From assembly GCF_001598215.1 (NCBI RefSeq), contig NZ_BCXJ01000001.1, positions 124,001-188,000 on the forward strand: a stretch of DNA of 64,000 bases, given 5' to 3'. Made by a program: the position numbers and the translations under genes. Numbering within the stretch: position 1 is the first letter of the stretch; every line of letters starts with the position of its first letter. The DNA is from Shouchella clausii (GTDB taxonomy: Bacteria > Bacillota > Bacilli > Bacillales > Bacillaceae_D). The notes under the pieces were generated by a model. That model was not told the origin of the DNA. It was given only the letters and a program-made list of their open reading frames with translations, and did not search any database. Positions 1 through 8,585 of the stretch are shown here, piece by piece.

Positions 1-516
1 CATTAAGTACTTGTTAGCCCGTTCGATCCCGTTTTTAATGCCAAAAGACAACACGACGACATTAAGGGACATGAATACCACAAGACCGAGTATGCTAGAC
101 CAAGGGCTGGCGGTAATACTGACAAACAACTGCTCGTAATCGCGTCCATCGGCCAGGACAAAATTGCCAAACGATAAGAGCACGTAAAGCAAAATCCAGC
201 CGCCAACGACCGCATAAAACGTCATCAGCAAAAAGCATCCGACAACGCCAAAACGCCCAATCCAAGACCACGCTTTGCTGTTGACAAGCTTCGGGTAAGC
301 CGATACCGCCTCCCGCTTTGCGCCACGGCCAATGACAAACTCGGCAATAAGCAGCGGCAGACCAATGAAAACGGTAAATAAAATAAATAAGAGAAAGAAT
401 GCGCCCCCACCATTTGTCCCCGTTAAATAAGGAAAGCGCCATAGAGCGCCAAGCCCAATTGCAGCGCCCGCAGAAGCAAGTATAAAACCGATTTTAGATG
501 TCCACTGTTCACTCAT
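1..516 (-). CDS. Sodium-dependent neurotransmitter:Na+ symporter (SNF family), N-terminal part
   Basis: Read on the minus strand from the ATG at 516, this is the first 172 residues of a membrane transporter; the rest lies beyond the window. The opening WTSKIGFILASAGAAIGLG, followed by WRFPYLTGTNGGGAFF, is the TM1 signature of the SNF (LeuT-type) family, with the unwound Na+/substrate-binding stretch. About four hydrophobic segments are visible. Members co-import amino acids or related amines with sodium, which suits a sodium-cycling alkaliphile. The exact substrate cannot be read from this part. Confidence 0.93.
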   Translation of the reverse strand, partial: MSEQWTSKIGFILASAGAAIGLGALWRFPYLTGTNGGGAFFLLFILFTVFIGLPLLIAEFVIGRGAKREAVSAYPKLVNSKAWSWIGRFGVVGCFLLMTFYAVVGGWILLYVLLSFGNFVLADGRDYEQLFVSITASPWSSILGLVVFMSLNVVVLSFGIKNGIERANKYLM

Positions 517-747
517 ACGATTGCTGGCTTTGCAGCAGTCACCTGCCTTATTATGTATTGTTTTCCACTTTACCATAGAAAAGCGAATTTGCCGAGAACC
601 GTTTTGGGACGAGTCACATGATTAGGCACGTCAATGGTAGAGTTGGCAACGACGAAAGGGATATCGTAGAGGAGAGGGATAATGAAAGAAGCACATCCAG
701 GGCGTACTTTTTCCATTATCTCAGCATACTGCTTTATAAATAAAGGA

Positions 748-1530
748 TTATCGCTCAGCCTGCTTCTCGGCAATCCATAACGTCCAACGATCCTTCTCAA
801 CGATCGGGCCGTCCTGTTCGAGTGACGTATCAATCACATGTACAAGTTTAGCCAATTCCTGGTCAGAAAGCTGATGTAAAATCGAGCGCCCTTTCCGTTT
901 CGATAGATCAACGAGAAGTTCCTGCTTGCTTGGATGGATCGCCCGTGTCTCCCATAACGTTTCCTCATGCAACAATAAAAAGCCGTTAGAATGGAGAGCT
1001 TGGCGAACGTAAGCGCTAGAAAAACGGCGTTTTGCTTCTATTTTCCTCAGGCGTGGGAAGGCAGAAAAAAAGTAGCCACGTACATGCTCAGTGCTTCCGG
1101 GAAGAAAGCAATCGTCAAGCGTACGGTTTTGAATAATAAACAGGCCACCCCTTGTTAATGTCCGCGCCGCTTCTTGAAAAAAAGGCTGCACGCTTGGCAG
1201 ATGGTGAATGAGCGCTCTTGCCAAAAGCAAATCAGTCGATTCGCTTGCGAGAGGAAGGTCCTCACAATCCCCTTTTCTAAGCTCAATTTGTTGAAACTCC
1301 CGGCATGCTTTTTTGGCGTCAGCGAGCATTTGCGCCGACGAATCGACACCGATGACATGAGGAATACCGATCATTGCCAGCGCTCGTGTGTAGATTCCTC
1401 CACCACAGCCAATGTCAGCGGCAATATCGATGTGTTTCCTTGACAGATGGCTGGCAATAGTCGTAAGCCACCGTGAATCGGCATTGCGGCCGCTATAGCT
1501 GTTTTGGTTGCGCTTATCATGGAAATCCAT
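748..1530 (-). CDS. Class I SAM-dependent methyltransferase
   Basis: A 260-residue protein with a Rossmann methyltransferase core. Motif I is DIGCGGGIYTRAL near residue 40, the acidic end of beta 2 is VIGVDSS, and DCEDLPLASESTDLLLARALIHHL covers motifs II-III in the manner of UbiE/YcgJ-like enzymes. The start follows AAAGGAGG by about 8 bases, so the ATG at 1530 is well supported. It stands alone and the methyl acceptor cannot be inferred. Small-molecule rather than nucleic-acid methylation is likeliest from the Methyltransf_11 style. Confidence 0.88.
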   Translation of the reverse strand: MDFHDKRNQNSYSGRNADSRWLTTIASHLSRKHIDIAADIGCGGGIYTRALAMIGIPHVIGVDSSAQMLADAKKACREFQQIELRKGDCEDLPLASESTDLLLARALIHHLPSVQPFFQEAARTLTRGGLFIIQNRTLDDCFLPGSTEHVRGYFFSAFPRLRKIEAKRRFSSAYVRQALHSNGFLLLHEETLWETRAIHPSKQELLVDLSKRKGRSILHQLSDQELAKLVHVIDTSLEQDGPIVEKDRWTLWIAEKQAER

Positions 1531-1808
1531 TTGGAAAGCCTCCTTGCCCTTTTCTTTTAGCGTACAACAGCCAGCCGCGTGTAGATAGGACCGATTTTGA
1601 ATAGGAGGCGATAAGAAAATGTTTCGTCATTGAATGATGTATGTTGGTCAAGCTCAATAAATCGTTTCGACAAACTTATGGTAAAGGAAGGGATGGCTCA
1701 GTGCTATGTAGAAGGGTAGCAGCAGGGGGCATAGAAACTCTCTCTTTGACTTATTTATCTTGCTCTTTTCGTAAACGTTGTTCCTTTTTAAGTTGAATCA
1801 ATACACTC

Positions 1809-1838
1809 ATTCCTATTTTTATATGGTAAGATAGGAAT
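1809..1838. promoter_or_regulatory. Inverted repeat upstream of the nucleotidyltransferase gene
   Basis: ATTCCTAT at 1809-1816 and ATAGGAAT at 1831-1838 form a perfect 8-base dyad 14 bases apart, starting about 60 bases before the next gene. A -10-like TAAGAT lies inside it at 1827-1832. It could be an operator for a dimeric repressor or part of the 5' leader. The rest of 1531-1871 shows nothing I can name. Confidence 0.35.
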
Positions 1839-1871
1839 GTATGTTCGTTTTGCGAGAGGGGTTCATTCAAG

Positions 1872-2435
1872 ATGTTACAGAATAAAGAGGATGTCATAAA
1901 GCTCATTCATAGTGATGAAAAAATGATGGAAATCATTAAGGCTGCAAGCTCCCTTGATTTACCTGATTGGTGGATATGTGCAGGGTTTGTACGGTCTAAA
2001 ATTTGGGATACGTTACACGGCTTTAATGATAGAACGAAGACACCAGATGTGGATGTTATTTATTTTGATAACACCAACATCGACGAGAATGTCGAAAAAG
2101 GATTAGAGGGCAGTTTGAAACACTTGATGCCTGATATCCCTTGGTCTGTTAAAAATCAAGCAAGAATGCATGTCTTGAATCATTTTTCGCCTTATACGTC
2201 TTCAGAAGATGCGATTTCAAAGTTTCCAGAAACTGCAACTGCTTTAGGCGTGAAGTTAGACAAAGACGATCATTTGGTTCTTGCTTCTCCTTGTGGGATA
2301 GAAGATGTCCTCCATTTAGAATTAAAACCGACCCCATATTTTACTGAGACAAAAGAACGAGCTGCCATTTATAGGGAGCGGATGATGAAAAAGAACTGGA
2401 AGGCTATTTGGCATAAGCTTAAAGTTCACTATTAA
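1872..2435 (+). CDS. Nucleotidyltransferase family protein (PF06042/DUF925-like)
   Basis: A 187-residue cytosolic protein. WWICAGFVRSKIWD near residue 33, followed by TPDVDVIYFD about 30 residues later, matches the bacterial nucleotidyltransferase-like family PF06042; the paired aspartates in DVDVIYFD are the expected metal ligands. The C-terminal part, with WSVKNQARMH and a late KNWKAIWHKLK, also follows that family, and the length is normal. The ATG at 1872 follows GAGAGGGG. The substrate is unknown. No operon partner is evident. Confidence 0.85.
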   Translation: MLQNKEDVIKLIHSDEKMMEIIKAASSLDLPDWWICAGFVRSKIWDTLHGFNDRTKTPDVDVIYFDNTNIDENVEKGLEGSLKHLMPDIPWSVKNQARMHVLNHFSPYTSSEDAISKFPETATALGVKLDKDDHLVLASPCGIEDVLHLELKPTPYFTETKERAAIYRERMMKKNWKAIWHKLKVHY

Positions 2436-2706
2436 ATAAACTATTCAAGAGGAGGATAGATGGGAGCTTGCGCTTAGTTCGGTAATGAAGGCTTCTTTTC
2501 TGAGTAGTATGCTTTTTCTCCTTTTATTTTTGAGCGAAAAGACACGGGCGTGTTTTACGTCATTTATGCAATGTAAGCGCAACCAACCGCCTGCTAGGAA
2601 AAGGTGGAAATAGACAGTGGGGAAAAGCTATGTTAGAATCATTTTTGCTGCCGTCAACTAGTGCAGTAATATGTCAGATAATTGCATTTTTCAGAAAGGG
2701 ATTGTT

Positions 2707-4014
2707 ATGGAGTCAACAGGAAGGATTTCAAACAAAGAAATATTTTTTATTGGTCTCATGCTATTTTCTCTTTTCTTCGGCGCTGGAAATTTAATTTTTC
2801 CGCCGGAATTGGGGCTGAACGCTGGTGAGCATGCATGGCCTGCCATAATTGGGTTTTTAATTTCGGGCGTAGGGCTGCCGATCCTAGGTGTGCTTGCGAT
2901 TACGTATATTGGCAGCTCCGATGCGGAAGGGTTAAGCAGGCGTGTTCATCCTAAATTTGCGGTAGCGGTGACAACGTTGGCGTACTTTACTATTGGCCCG
3001 CTGTTTGCTGTGCCGCGGACGGGAACGGTATCTTATGAAATGGCGATTGTGCCATTTTTAACGAATGGCGGAAGTTCGCTTTCCCTTTTAATCTTCACAT
3101 TAATTTATTTTGCGATCGTTTATGCGCTTGCCCTGAATCCGGGGAAATTTGTTGATCGCATCGGGAAAATCATCACGCCTTTTTTGCTGCTTGTCGTTTT
3201 TACATTGTTAGCAGCGGTTGTGTTCGGGCCACTAGGCACATACCAGGCCCCAACCGAAGCATATACAAGTTATCCGTTATTTAAAGGAATCACAGAAGGC
3301 TACTTGACGATGGACACGATTGCCTCCATTGTGTTTGGTGTCATCGTTGTTAAAGCGATTGAAGACAGAGGTGGGAACAATCGGTTATTGGTCCAAAAAG
3401 CAGCGTGGAAAGCAGGGCTTGTGGCTGCGGTTTGTTTAGGGACCGTTTATGCAGGACTCGGTTATCTAGGTGCGACTAGCGCAACTGCGATTTCCGCGCA
3501 AACGGGCCCTGAAATCCTTGCAGCTGTATCCAATGCGTATTTTGGCGTTTATGGAAATGTGATTTTAGGCCTTGCGCTCTTATTTGCTTGTATTCCGACA
3601 GCGACAGGGCTGATTTCTTCATGTGCGATTTATATTAATAGACGGTTTCCGCGTCTTTCTTATTCATCGCTTGTGTTGGTGTTTACGTTATTGAGCCTTG
3701 TTATTGCCAATTTTGGCTTGGCAAATGTGATTTCGTTGTCAGTGCCGGTGCTCCATTTTATTTATCCGATTATTATGGTGCTCATTTTTCTTGCTTTTCT
3801 GGATAAAATGATTGGTGAAAGACGCTCTATTTACCAATTTGCTGTCTTGTTTACCGGAATCGTAAGCTTAAACGACGGCTTGCTAGCTGCAAACCCAGAT
3901 TGGGGCTATCTCGGCTTTCTAGCGTTGCCGTTTGCCGAACTTGGATTAGCTTGGGTGGTTCCCGCCTTGCTCGGGGCAGTAATTGGTTTTGTTGTTTCGT
4001 TGTTTCAAAAATAA
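2707..4014 (+). CDS. brnQ: Branched-chain amino acid:cation symporter, BrnQ family
   Basis: A 435-residue integral membrane protein with about 12 hydrophobic segments. The N-terminal FFIGLMLFSLFFGAGNLIFPP is the LIV-transporter (LIVCS) signature. It imports leucine, isoleucine and valine with Na+ or H+. I place the start at the ATG at 2707, which has AAAGGG six bases upstream, rather than at the in-frame ATG at 2671, which lacks a ribosome binding site and would add a non-hydrophobic tail. It appears monocistronic, with a GC-rich hairpin just downstream. Confidence 0.95.
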   Translation: MESTGRISNKEIFFIGLMLFSLFFGAGNLIFPPELGLNAGEHAWPAIIGFLISGVGLPILGVLAITYIGSSDAEGLSRRVHPKFAVAVTTLAYFTIGPLFAVPRTGTVSYEMAIVPFLTNGGSSLSLLIFTLIYFAIVYALALNPGKFVDRIGKIITPFLLLVVFTLLAAVVFGPLGTYQAPTEAYTSYPLFKGITEGYLTMDTIASIVFGVIVVKAIEDRGGNNRLLVQKAAWKAGLVAAVCLGTVYAGLGYLGATSATAISAQTGPEILAAVSNAYFGVYGNVILGLALLFACIPTATGLISSCAIYINRRFPRLSYSSLVLVFTLLSLVIANFGLANVISLSVPVLHFIYPIIMVLIFLAFLDKMIGERRSIYQFAVLFTGIVSLNDGLLAANPDWGYLGFLALPFAELGLAWVVPALLGAVIGFVVSLFQK

Positions 4015-4020
4015 TCATCT

Positions 4021-4134
4021 ACTGATAGAAAAGTCCCAGGGCTGCGGTGAGTGCAGCCCTTAAGGTTGTCGACAAAGTCGACAAAATCATTCAGACTGAT
4101 AGAAAACGCTTGTCAGACGAGGAGTGCAGCCCTT
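4021..4134. repeat. Imperfect tandem duplication of about 75 bases
   Basis: The word ACTGATAGAAAA occurs at 4021 and again at 4096, and AGTGCAGCCCTT occurs at 4050 and at 4123, so the two copies are offset by 73-75 bases. The copy nearer brnQ keeps the hairpin and the second has lost one arm. The duplicated stretch carries the beginning of the leader of the next gene. Confidence 0.5.
4038..4060 (+). terminator. Hairpin after brnQ
   Basis: AGGGCTGC at 4038-4045 pairs perfectly with GCAGCCCT at 4053-4060 around a 7-base loop. Only two Ts follow, so it is a weak intrinsic terminator at best. Part of the sequence recurs degenerately near 4096-4134, described as a repeat. Confidence 0.45.
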
Positions 4135-4158
4135 TTACACAACAAGGGAGTGAGCAGC

Positions 4159-4473
4159 TTGCCAAACATACATGGGTTTCCAATTGACGAAGAAACACGC
4201 TGTATTCATTACCAGCAAGAAATGGATGTCGTTGCGATCCAATTTGCTTGCTGTGGCCATTTTTATCCGTGTTATAAGTGTCATGCTGAGTCTGCTGGGC
4301 ATGAGATTAAAAAGTGGCCAAAGAGTGAGTTTAGCACGAACGCGATTTATTGTGGAAAATGCCGAAAAACGCTGGCGATTAGCGACTATCTTGAAAAAGG
4401 GGAATGCACCCATTGTCGTACACGCTTCAACCCCGGATGCGCTAGACACTACCACATTTATTTTGATGTGTGA
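4159..4473 (+). CDS. CHY zinc finger protein
   Basis: A 104-residue protein rich in cysteine and histidine. The order CIHY, FACCGHFYPCYKCH, CGKCRK, CTHCRTRFNPGCARHYHIYF matches the CHY-type zinc finger (PF05495), which binds several zinc ions; small bacterial versions have no firm function. I choose the TTG at 4159, which follows AAGGGAGTG at normal spacing. An in-frame ATG at 4051 would run through the duplicated, hairpin-forming leader. The C-terminus HYHIYF is complete. Confidence 0.82.
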   Translation: MPNIHGFPIDEETRCIHYQQEMDVVAIQFACCGHFYPCYKCHAESAGHEIKKWPKSEFSTNAIYCGKCRKTLAISDYLEKGECTHCRTRFNPGCARHYHIYFDV

Positions 4474-4626
4474 TGACCCGTTTCGAATGGATGCTTGAAG
4501 AGGGCTTTTTGGCTATTCGTCCCTTCAATCAAGACTATTTTACACAAAGCATGCGATCCCATTTGTTTCCTCATAACCAGATCGTTTCCATCATAGGATA
4601 TATGAAGAAACAAACAGGAGGAAAGC

Positions 4627-5559
4627 ATGAAAAAAAAGGTGCTGATGTTTTGCGACCCTGGAATCGATGATTCGTTGGCGATTATGTATGCCCTCTCCGC
4701 CCCATTTATTGAGTTAATCGGGCTTGTCGTTAGTTATGGCAATGTCAGTAAGAAGCAAGCAGTTACGAACGCTGCGTATTTGCTCCATTTAGCGGGGCGG
4801 ACAGACATCCCGCTTATATCTGGAGCAAGCATGCCAATTGTTGAGGAAAACTTAGCATACTATCCTAATATTCATGGAGAGGGCGGAATGGGTCCGATTC
4901 AATTGCCTGCCCATGACGAGATTCCAGTGCGTCCGTTTGCTATGGTTCCTGAAATCATTGCCCGTTTTCAGGGAGAAGTGATCATTGTCGATACGGGGAG
5001 AATGACAGCGCTCGCAGCTGCTTTTGTCGGGTTTGAGAAAGAAATGACGTACGTCCATTCTTTTTATGTAATGGGAGGAGCCTTTTTTATTCCCGGAAAC
5101 GCCACTCCGCTAGCTGAAGCAAATGTTCACGGCGACCCACACGCGGCACAGCTTGTCATAAGCCGTGCTACTCCGCTAACGCTTGCCCCCTTAAACATCA
5201 CCAATCAGGCGGTGCTGCCAGCAATAATAGTGGACAAGTGGGCAGAACAAGCAAAAAATCCATTTTCCCATGTCATACGGGATATTTGCGCCTATTACAT
5301 GGAGGTGCACCAGCAAATGATGCCTGGCATCATTGGGGCCCCTATTCATGATTTGGTGCCGCTTATGCTCATCCGGACACCGGAGATGGCTGGTTATATT
5401 GAACGTCCAATTGAAATCATTACATATGGTAAAGAACAAGGACTGACCTATGTTGATTTTCGTCCTGGCATTAGAAATGAAGGCCCCCGAATTGCCGTCA
5501 CGCTTGATTACCCGCTGTTTTTGCGTGCGTTCAAGGAAGGAGTGGGGTTATCTTCATAG
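4627..5559 (+). CDS. Inosine/uridine-preferring nucleoside hydrolase family protein
   Basis: A 310-residue enzyme. The N-terminal VLMFCDPGIDDSLAIMYAL is the DxDxxxDD calcium-binding signature of the IunH family, here with C in place of the usual first aspartate or threonine. The central stretch containing NVHGDPHAA and the closing aspartate-rich segment IHDLVPLMLI also match. It hydrolyses the N-glycosidic bond of ribonucleosides for salvage. AGGAGGAAAGC lies just before the ATG. A terminator follows, so it is likely a single-gene unit. Base preference cannot be read. Confidence 0.88.
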   Translation: MKKKVLMFCDPGIDDSLAIMYALSAPFIELIGLVVSYGNVSKKQAVTNAAYLLHLAGRTDIPLISGASMPIVEENLAYYPNIHGEGGMGPIQLPAHDEIPVRPFAMVPEIIARFQGEVIIVDTGRMTALAAAFVGFEKEMTYVHSFYVMGGAFFIPGNATPLAEANVHGDPHAAQLVISRATPLTLAPLNITNQAVLPAIIVDKWAEQAKNPFSHVIRDICAYYMEVHQQMMPGIIGAPIHDLVPLMLIRTPEMAGYIERPIEIITYGKEQGLTYVDFRPGIRNEGPRIAVTLDYPLFLRAFKEGVGLSS

Positions 5560-5715
5560 CGCCAAGTGGCTGTTAGGCCGATGAGGTGGTTTTCATCATT
5601 GGCTTCTATTTGTAGTGGATCGGTGCCTGGCGAACCGGGTGAATGTTTTGGCAAATTGTTAATGTCCTTTCTCCTTCGCATGAACTTCCTAGGCGTTTAC
5701 TCTTTTTCCCTTATC

Positions 5716-5737
5716 AAGGCATAGTAAGCCTTTTTTA
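5716..5737 (+). terminator. Intrinsic terminator of the nucleoside hydrolase gene
   Basis: AAGGC at 5716-5720 and GCCTT at 5728-5732 form a short stem followed by a run of Ts. It sits between convergent genes and overlaps the last codon of the Nudix gene on the other strand. Confidence 0.55.
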
Positions 5738-6370
5738 GCGTGGTTTTTCATTTTTCAGCAATTGGTCGATTGAAATGGCTACTAGCTGCAAAAAACTTGG
5801 TTGATGAGGAACAAGATCATTCAATGTTACTCGCTCGCAATAAGGGCGGCGAATCTTGCCTTCTTCGACAAACCCGTCACTTTCGATCGCTTCGACCGAA
5901 CCAAAACAGAGTTGATAGAAAGCAGAAAAAGGCACGCGCACCATACCAGCGACTTCTTCCTCTTGTAATCGAAATTGCCCAAACGGGATATGTTGCCTGT
6001 ATACGTACGTATAAGCAAACTCATAATCATAGATATCATGGTGTTTCGGCATACAGCGGAATTGGCCGAGAAAGTCTAGGTCAGCAAAAGGAATGTCGAT
6101 CCCTAATTCTTCTTTGACTTCGCGCATACCGTCTTCAGCTGTTTCACCTGCGAGCAAATGGCCAGCTGCGGTAATATCAAACAAGCTAGGGAAATCTTTT
6201 TTGTGGGCGCTCCGTTGTTGCAAATAGATGTAAGGCTCGGTTTGTGAATCATCGACGATCCAACAATGGAATGTTTCGTGCCAAAGCCCCTTTTCGTGGG
6301 CTGTTTTTCTTGTTGCTGTGCTAATTTTTTGTTTTGCTTGATTGTAAATGGCAAGTGTCTCTGTGTCCAT
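5735..6370 (-). CDS. Nudix hydrolase
   Basis: A 211-residue protein. The Nudix box is around residues 70-91 (GHLLAGE then REVKEELGI); the gap between its first glutamate and the RE pair is one residue shorter than the textbook pattern, which I also associate with isopentenyl-diphosphate-isomerase-like Nudix proteins. The preceding YLQQRSAHKKDFPSLFD is typical of that group. It should cleave a nucleoside-diphosphate-linked substrate with Mg2+. The ATG at 6370 follows AAGGAG. It is convergent with the nucleoside hydrolase, whose terminator touches its end. Confidence 0.87.
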   Translation of the reverse strand: MDTETLAIYNQAKQKISTATRKTAHEKGLWHETFHCWIVDDSQTEPYIYLQQRSAHKKDFPSLFDITAAGHLLAGETAEDGMREVKEELGIDIPFADLDFLGQFRCMPKHHDIYDYEFAYTYVYRQHIPFGQFRLQEEEVAGMVRVPFSAFYQLCFGSVEAIESDGFVEEGKIRRPYCERVTLNDLVPHQPSFLQLVAISIDQLLKNEKPR

Positions 6371-6410
6371 TTGTATGCTCCTTATAAGCGGTTTATGGTT
6401 AGTATACCAC

Positions 6411-6510
6411 GTGAACTACCCACCACTTATCACCCTTGCAGGTCGCTTGAAGTGGGAGCTGACGAAATGGACCAAACGCCCCCTCTTGTTCCAAGAGTTT
6501 ATCGATTCAT
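6411..6510 (-). ncRNA. IS200/IS605-type right end / omega-RNA-like segment of the TnpB remnant
   Basis: On the minus strand this stretch directly follows the TnpB stop codon. It carries CTCTTGGAACAAGAGGG (6497-6481), then a 46-base block at 6456-6411 that starts CCCACTTCAAGCGACC and ends GGTAGTTCAC. That block matches 52597-52642 at 45 of 46 positions. Position and orientation after tnpB are those of the right end, which in TnpB systems is transcribed as the omega-RNA scaffold; bases after 6411 would be the guide. Compared with the other copy it has lost about 25 internal bases. Confidence 0.6.
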
Positions 6511-6922
6511 TAGGCAGTGGCTAATAAGCGAATCCGTTCTTTTTTGATATGGATTGCTGAATTGTAATCCATATCCAGGCTTCGTCCACAAACACATTGA
6601 TACGTACGTTCGGATCATGCCTTTTTTTATGGAACCACATTGCGAACAAGTCTTTATAGATGGAAACCATTTATCGATGTTGATCAGTTGTTTTCCTTTT
6701 GTATTGTAAGAAAGAAGTGGACATTCCCCATCCATTATCAGCGACAGTTTTACCAAACTTCAGTGCTTGTGCCATTCCTTTTATATCTAAATCTTCAATT
6801 ACAACAGCATCATAGTTAGCTGATTGGCTATCGCCCAACCGATGTTCATCTCCCCTCACCGTTGGCGTGAAGAGGGAGACTTCTTTCGGAAATGTGTTAA
6901 AAGAAGGCGTTTTTGCTTTCAT
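6510..6922 (-). pseudogene. tnpB: Decayed TnpB (IS605 OrfB) remnant
   Basis: Two overlapping minus-strand frames give recognisable C-terminal TnpB. The upstream frame carries YDAVVIEDLDIKGMAQAL and FGKTVADNGWGM; the next frame carries KQLINIDKWFPSIKTCSQCG; after a further frame change comes CVCGRSLDMDYNSAIHI and a stop at 6510. These are the RuvC region and the CxxC/CxCG zinc ribbon. The N-terminal two thirds is missing and at least two frameshifts are present, so no active nuclease can be made. The upstream part of the 6922 frame (about 35 codons) is not TnpB-like. Confidence 0.85.
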
Positions 6923-6974
6923 TTGTATAAAAGCTTGTTATCATAGTACTACTGTATGAAAAGGAGTGCCTGTC

Positions 6975-8585
6975 ATGAAAGGGTATAAGCGGCTGCCGCT
7001 AAAAGGGCAGATTATGCTGTTTAGCGGTTTAATTGTACTCGTTTCGATTTTGATTTTGAGCGCCTTTGTGGCCCATAGCCAAGCAACTGGCGCAAGAGAA
7101 CATTTGGCGGAAAAAGTGCGCATTAGTGCAAGCCATATCGCCCATAGTGAGATGGCTAAGGCTGCTCTAGTTGCCGGAGAAACCAATGACGAGCTAAAAG
7201 CTTACGTAGAAACGGTTCGGGAGGAAAATGACCTTCAATATATCGTCGTAATGGATAACGATCGTATCCGTTACACACATCCAGTAGCGGAACGAATTGG
7301 GCAAACATTTGTTGGTGAAGACGCGGCGGATGTGTTTAACGGCCATCGCTACACATCAGAAGGAGTGGGGACGCTTGGGCCGTCGATGCGTGCTTTTGAA
7401 CCTGTCTGGGACGAGGCAGGCAAGCAAATTGGCGCTGTTTCTGTCGGCATCTCGACTGAGGCTATCGCCGCAGCGGTAAAGGATAGCCAATCGATGCTTA
7501 TTTGGAGCGTATTTTGCAGCTTGCTCATTGGCATTGTCGGTGCTTCGATGTTAGGGCAAAGCATTAAAAAAACGCTTAACGGGTTGGAGCCTGCGGAGAT
7601 TGCTTTAGCTGTCGAGGAGCGCAATTCGATGCTTGAAGCAGTCGATGAAGGGATTTTGGCGATCAATAAAGACGGCGAAGTCCTCATGGCTAATGATGCG
7701 GCGAAACAATTTTTGCGGCGTACTGGGTATCATGGAGAGTTTGATGGCGTACCAATTGATCGGATTTGGCCTGAGCTTAAGCTACAAGAGGCGTTGACAG
7801 CGACTAGCGCATTCTCTAGTGAGCCGATTAAGAAAGGCGATGTGGAAACGGTGGCGACACGCGTACCGATGTATGTAGCAGGAAAATGTGTTGGCGCCCT
7901 TGCGACTTTTAATGAGCGGAGCCACTTAGATGATGTAATGAGACGCCTTGCTGGCGCCGAAGTGTATGCCCATAGTTTGCGTAGTGAAACACATGAGTTT
8001 ATGAATAAGCTCCACATCATTCATGCAATGGTGGAAACGGAGTCGTACGAAGAATTAACAAACTATATTGAGGAATTATCGGAACGGTACCATAAACGGA
8101 CAGCAAGTGCAGCGAGCCAAGTCGAACAGCTTGTAGAGGATGTCAGCATTGCCCACTATTTGGCCAAAAAAATTGGCTGGATTGAACAAATGGGCGTGAC
8201 TGTGCACGTGCAAAGCGGCACACCTTGGCCAAGCATGAATACCGCTTTAACAGACGTCTGGGTAACGGTCATTGGCAACACGTTTGACAATGCGTGGGAA
8301 GCAATGCAACACATAGACGAAAAAAAATTAACACTGACGCTTAAACAAGCTGGTGGAGTACTCCGATATGTGATTGAAGACAATGGCATCGGTTTTTCAC
8401 CGACTGAACAGGAGACCTCCCAGCGTTCTACAAAAGGAGGCGACCGTGGTTACGGTCTTGCGAATATTAGAGAAAAATTGAAGCCGTTTTATGGCACGAT
8501 CGACATTTTGTCGGAAAAAGGGAAAGGCACGATTGTCACGATCCATATTCCTTATGGAGAAAAAGGAGGGGACGGCCTTGATTAG
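6975..8585 (+). CDS. Sensor histidine kinase, CitA/DcuS/MalK type
   Basis: A 536-residue membrane sensor for citrate or C4-dicarboxylates by family. It has a TM segment near residues 12-32, an extracytoplasmic Cache/PDC domain to about 165, a second TM near 170-190, a PAS domain around 215-310, then SETHEFMNKLHIIHAMVE with the phospho-accepting histidine, and a HATPase with N, G1 (DNGIGF) and G2 (GYGLANI) boxes. I prefer the ATG at 6975, 8 bases after AAAAGGAG, over the GTG at 6966 inside that site. Its end overlaps the response regulator start by 8 bases, and a dicarboxylate transporter follows. Confidence 0.92.
   Translation: MKGYKRLPLKGQIMLFSGLIVLVSILILSAFVAHSQATGAREHLAEKVRISASHIAHSEMAKAALVAGETNDELKAYVETVREENDLQYIVVMDNDRIRYTHPVAERIGQTFVGEDAADVFNGHRYTSEGVGTLGPSMRAFEPVWDEAGKQIGAVSVGISTEAIAAAVKDSQSMLIWSVFCSLLIGIVGASMLGQSIKKTLNGLEPAEIALAVEERNSMLEAVDEGILAINKDGEVLMANDAAKQFLRRTGYHGEFDGVPIDRIWPELKLQEALTATSAFSSEPIKKGDVETVATRVPMYVAGKCVGALATFNERSHLDDVMRRLAGAEVYAHSLRSETHEFMNKLHIIHAMVETESYEELTNYIEELSERYHKRTASAASQVEQLVEDVSIAHYLAKKIGWIEQMGVTVHVQSGTPWPSMNTALTDVWVTVIGNTFDNAWEAMQHIDEKKLTLTLKQAGGVLRYVIEDNGIGFSPTEQETSQRSTKGGDRGYGLANIREKLKPFYGTIDILSEKGKGTIVTIHIPYGEKGGDGLD

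Noticed and set aside
570-833. An 87-codon minus-strand frame overlapping the end of the methyltransferase gene
   Set aside because: It has no ribosome binding site, half of it lies in another frame of a clear gene, and the free part shows no recognisable motif.
4470-4670. A 66-codon plus-strand frame overlapping the nucleoside hydrolase start
   Set aside because: Its start lies inside the zinc-finger gene region, it overlaps a strong start in another frame, and it has no family features.
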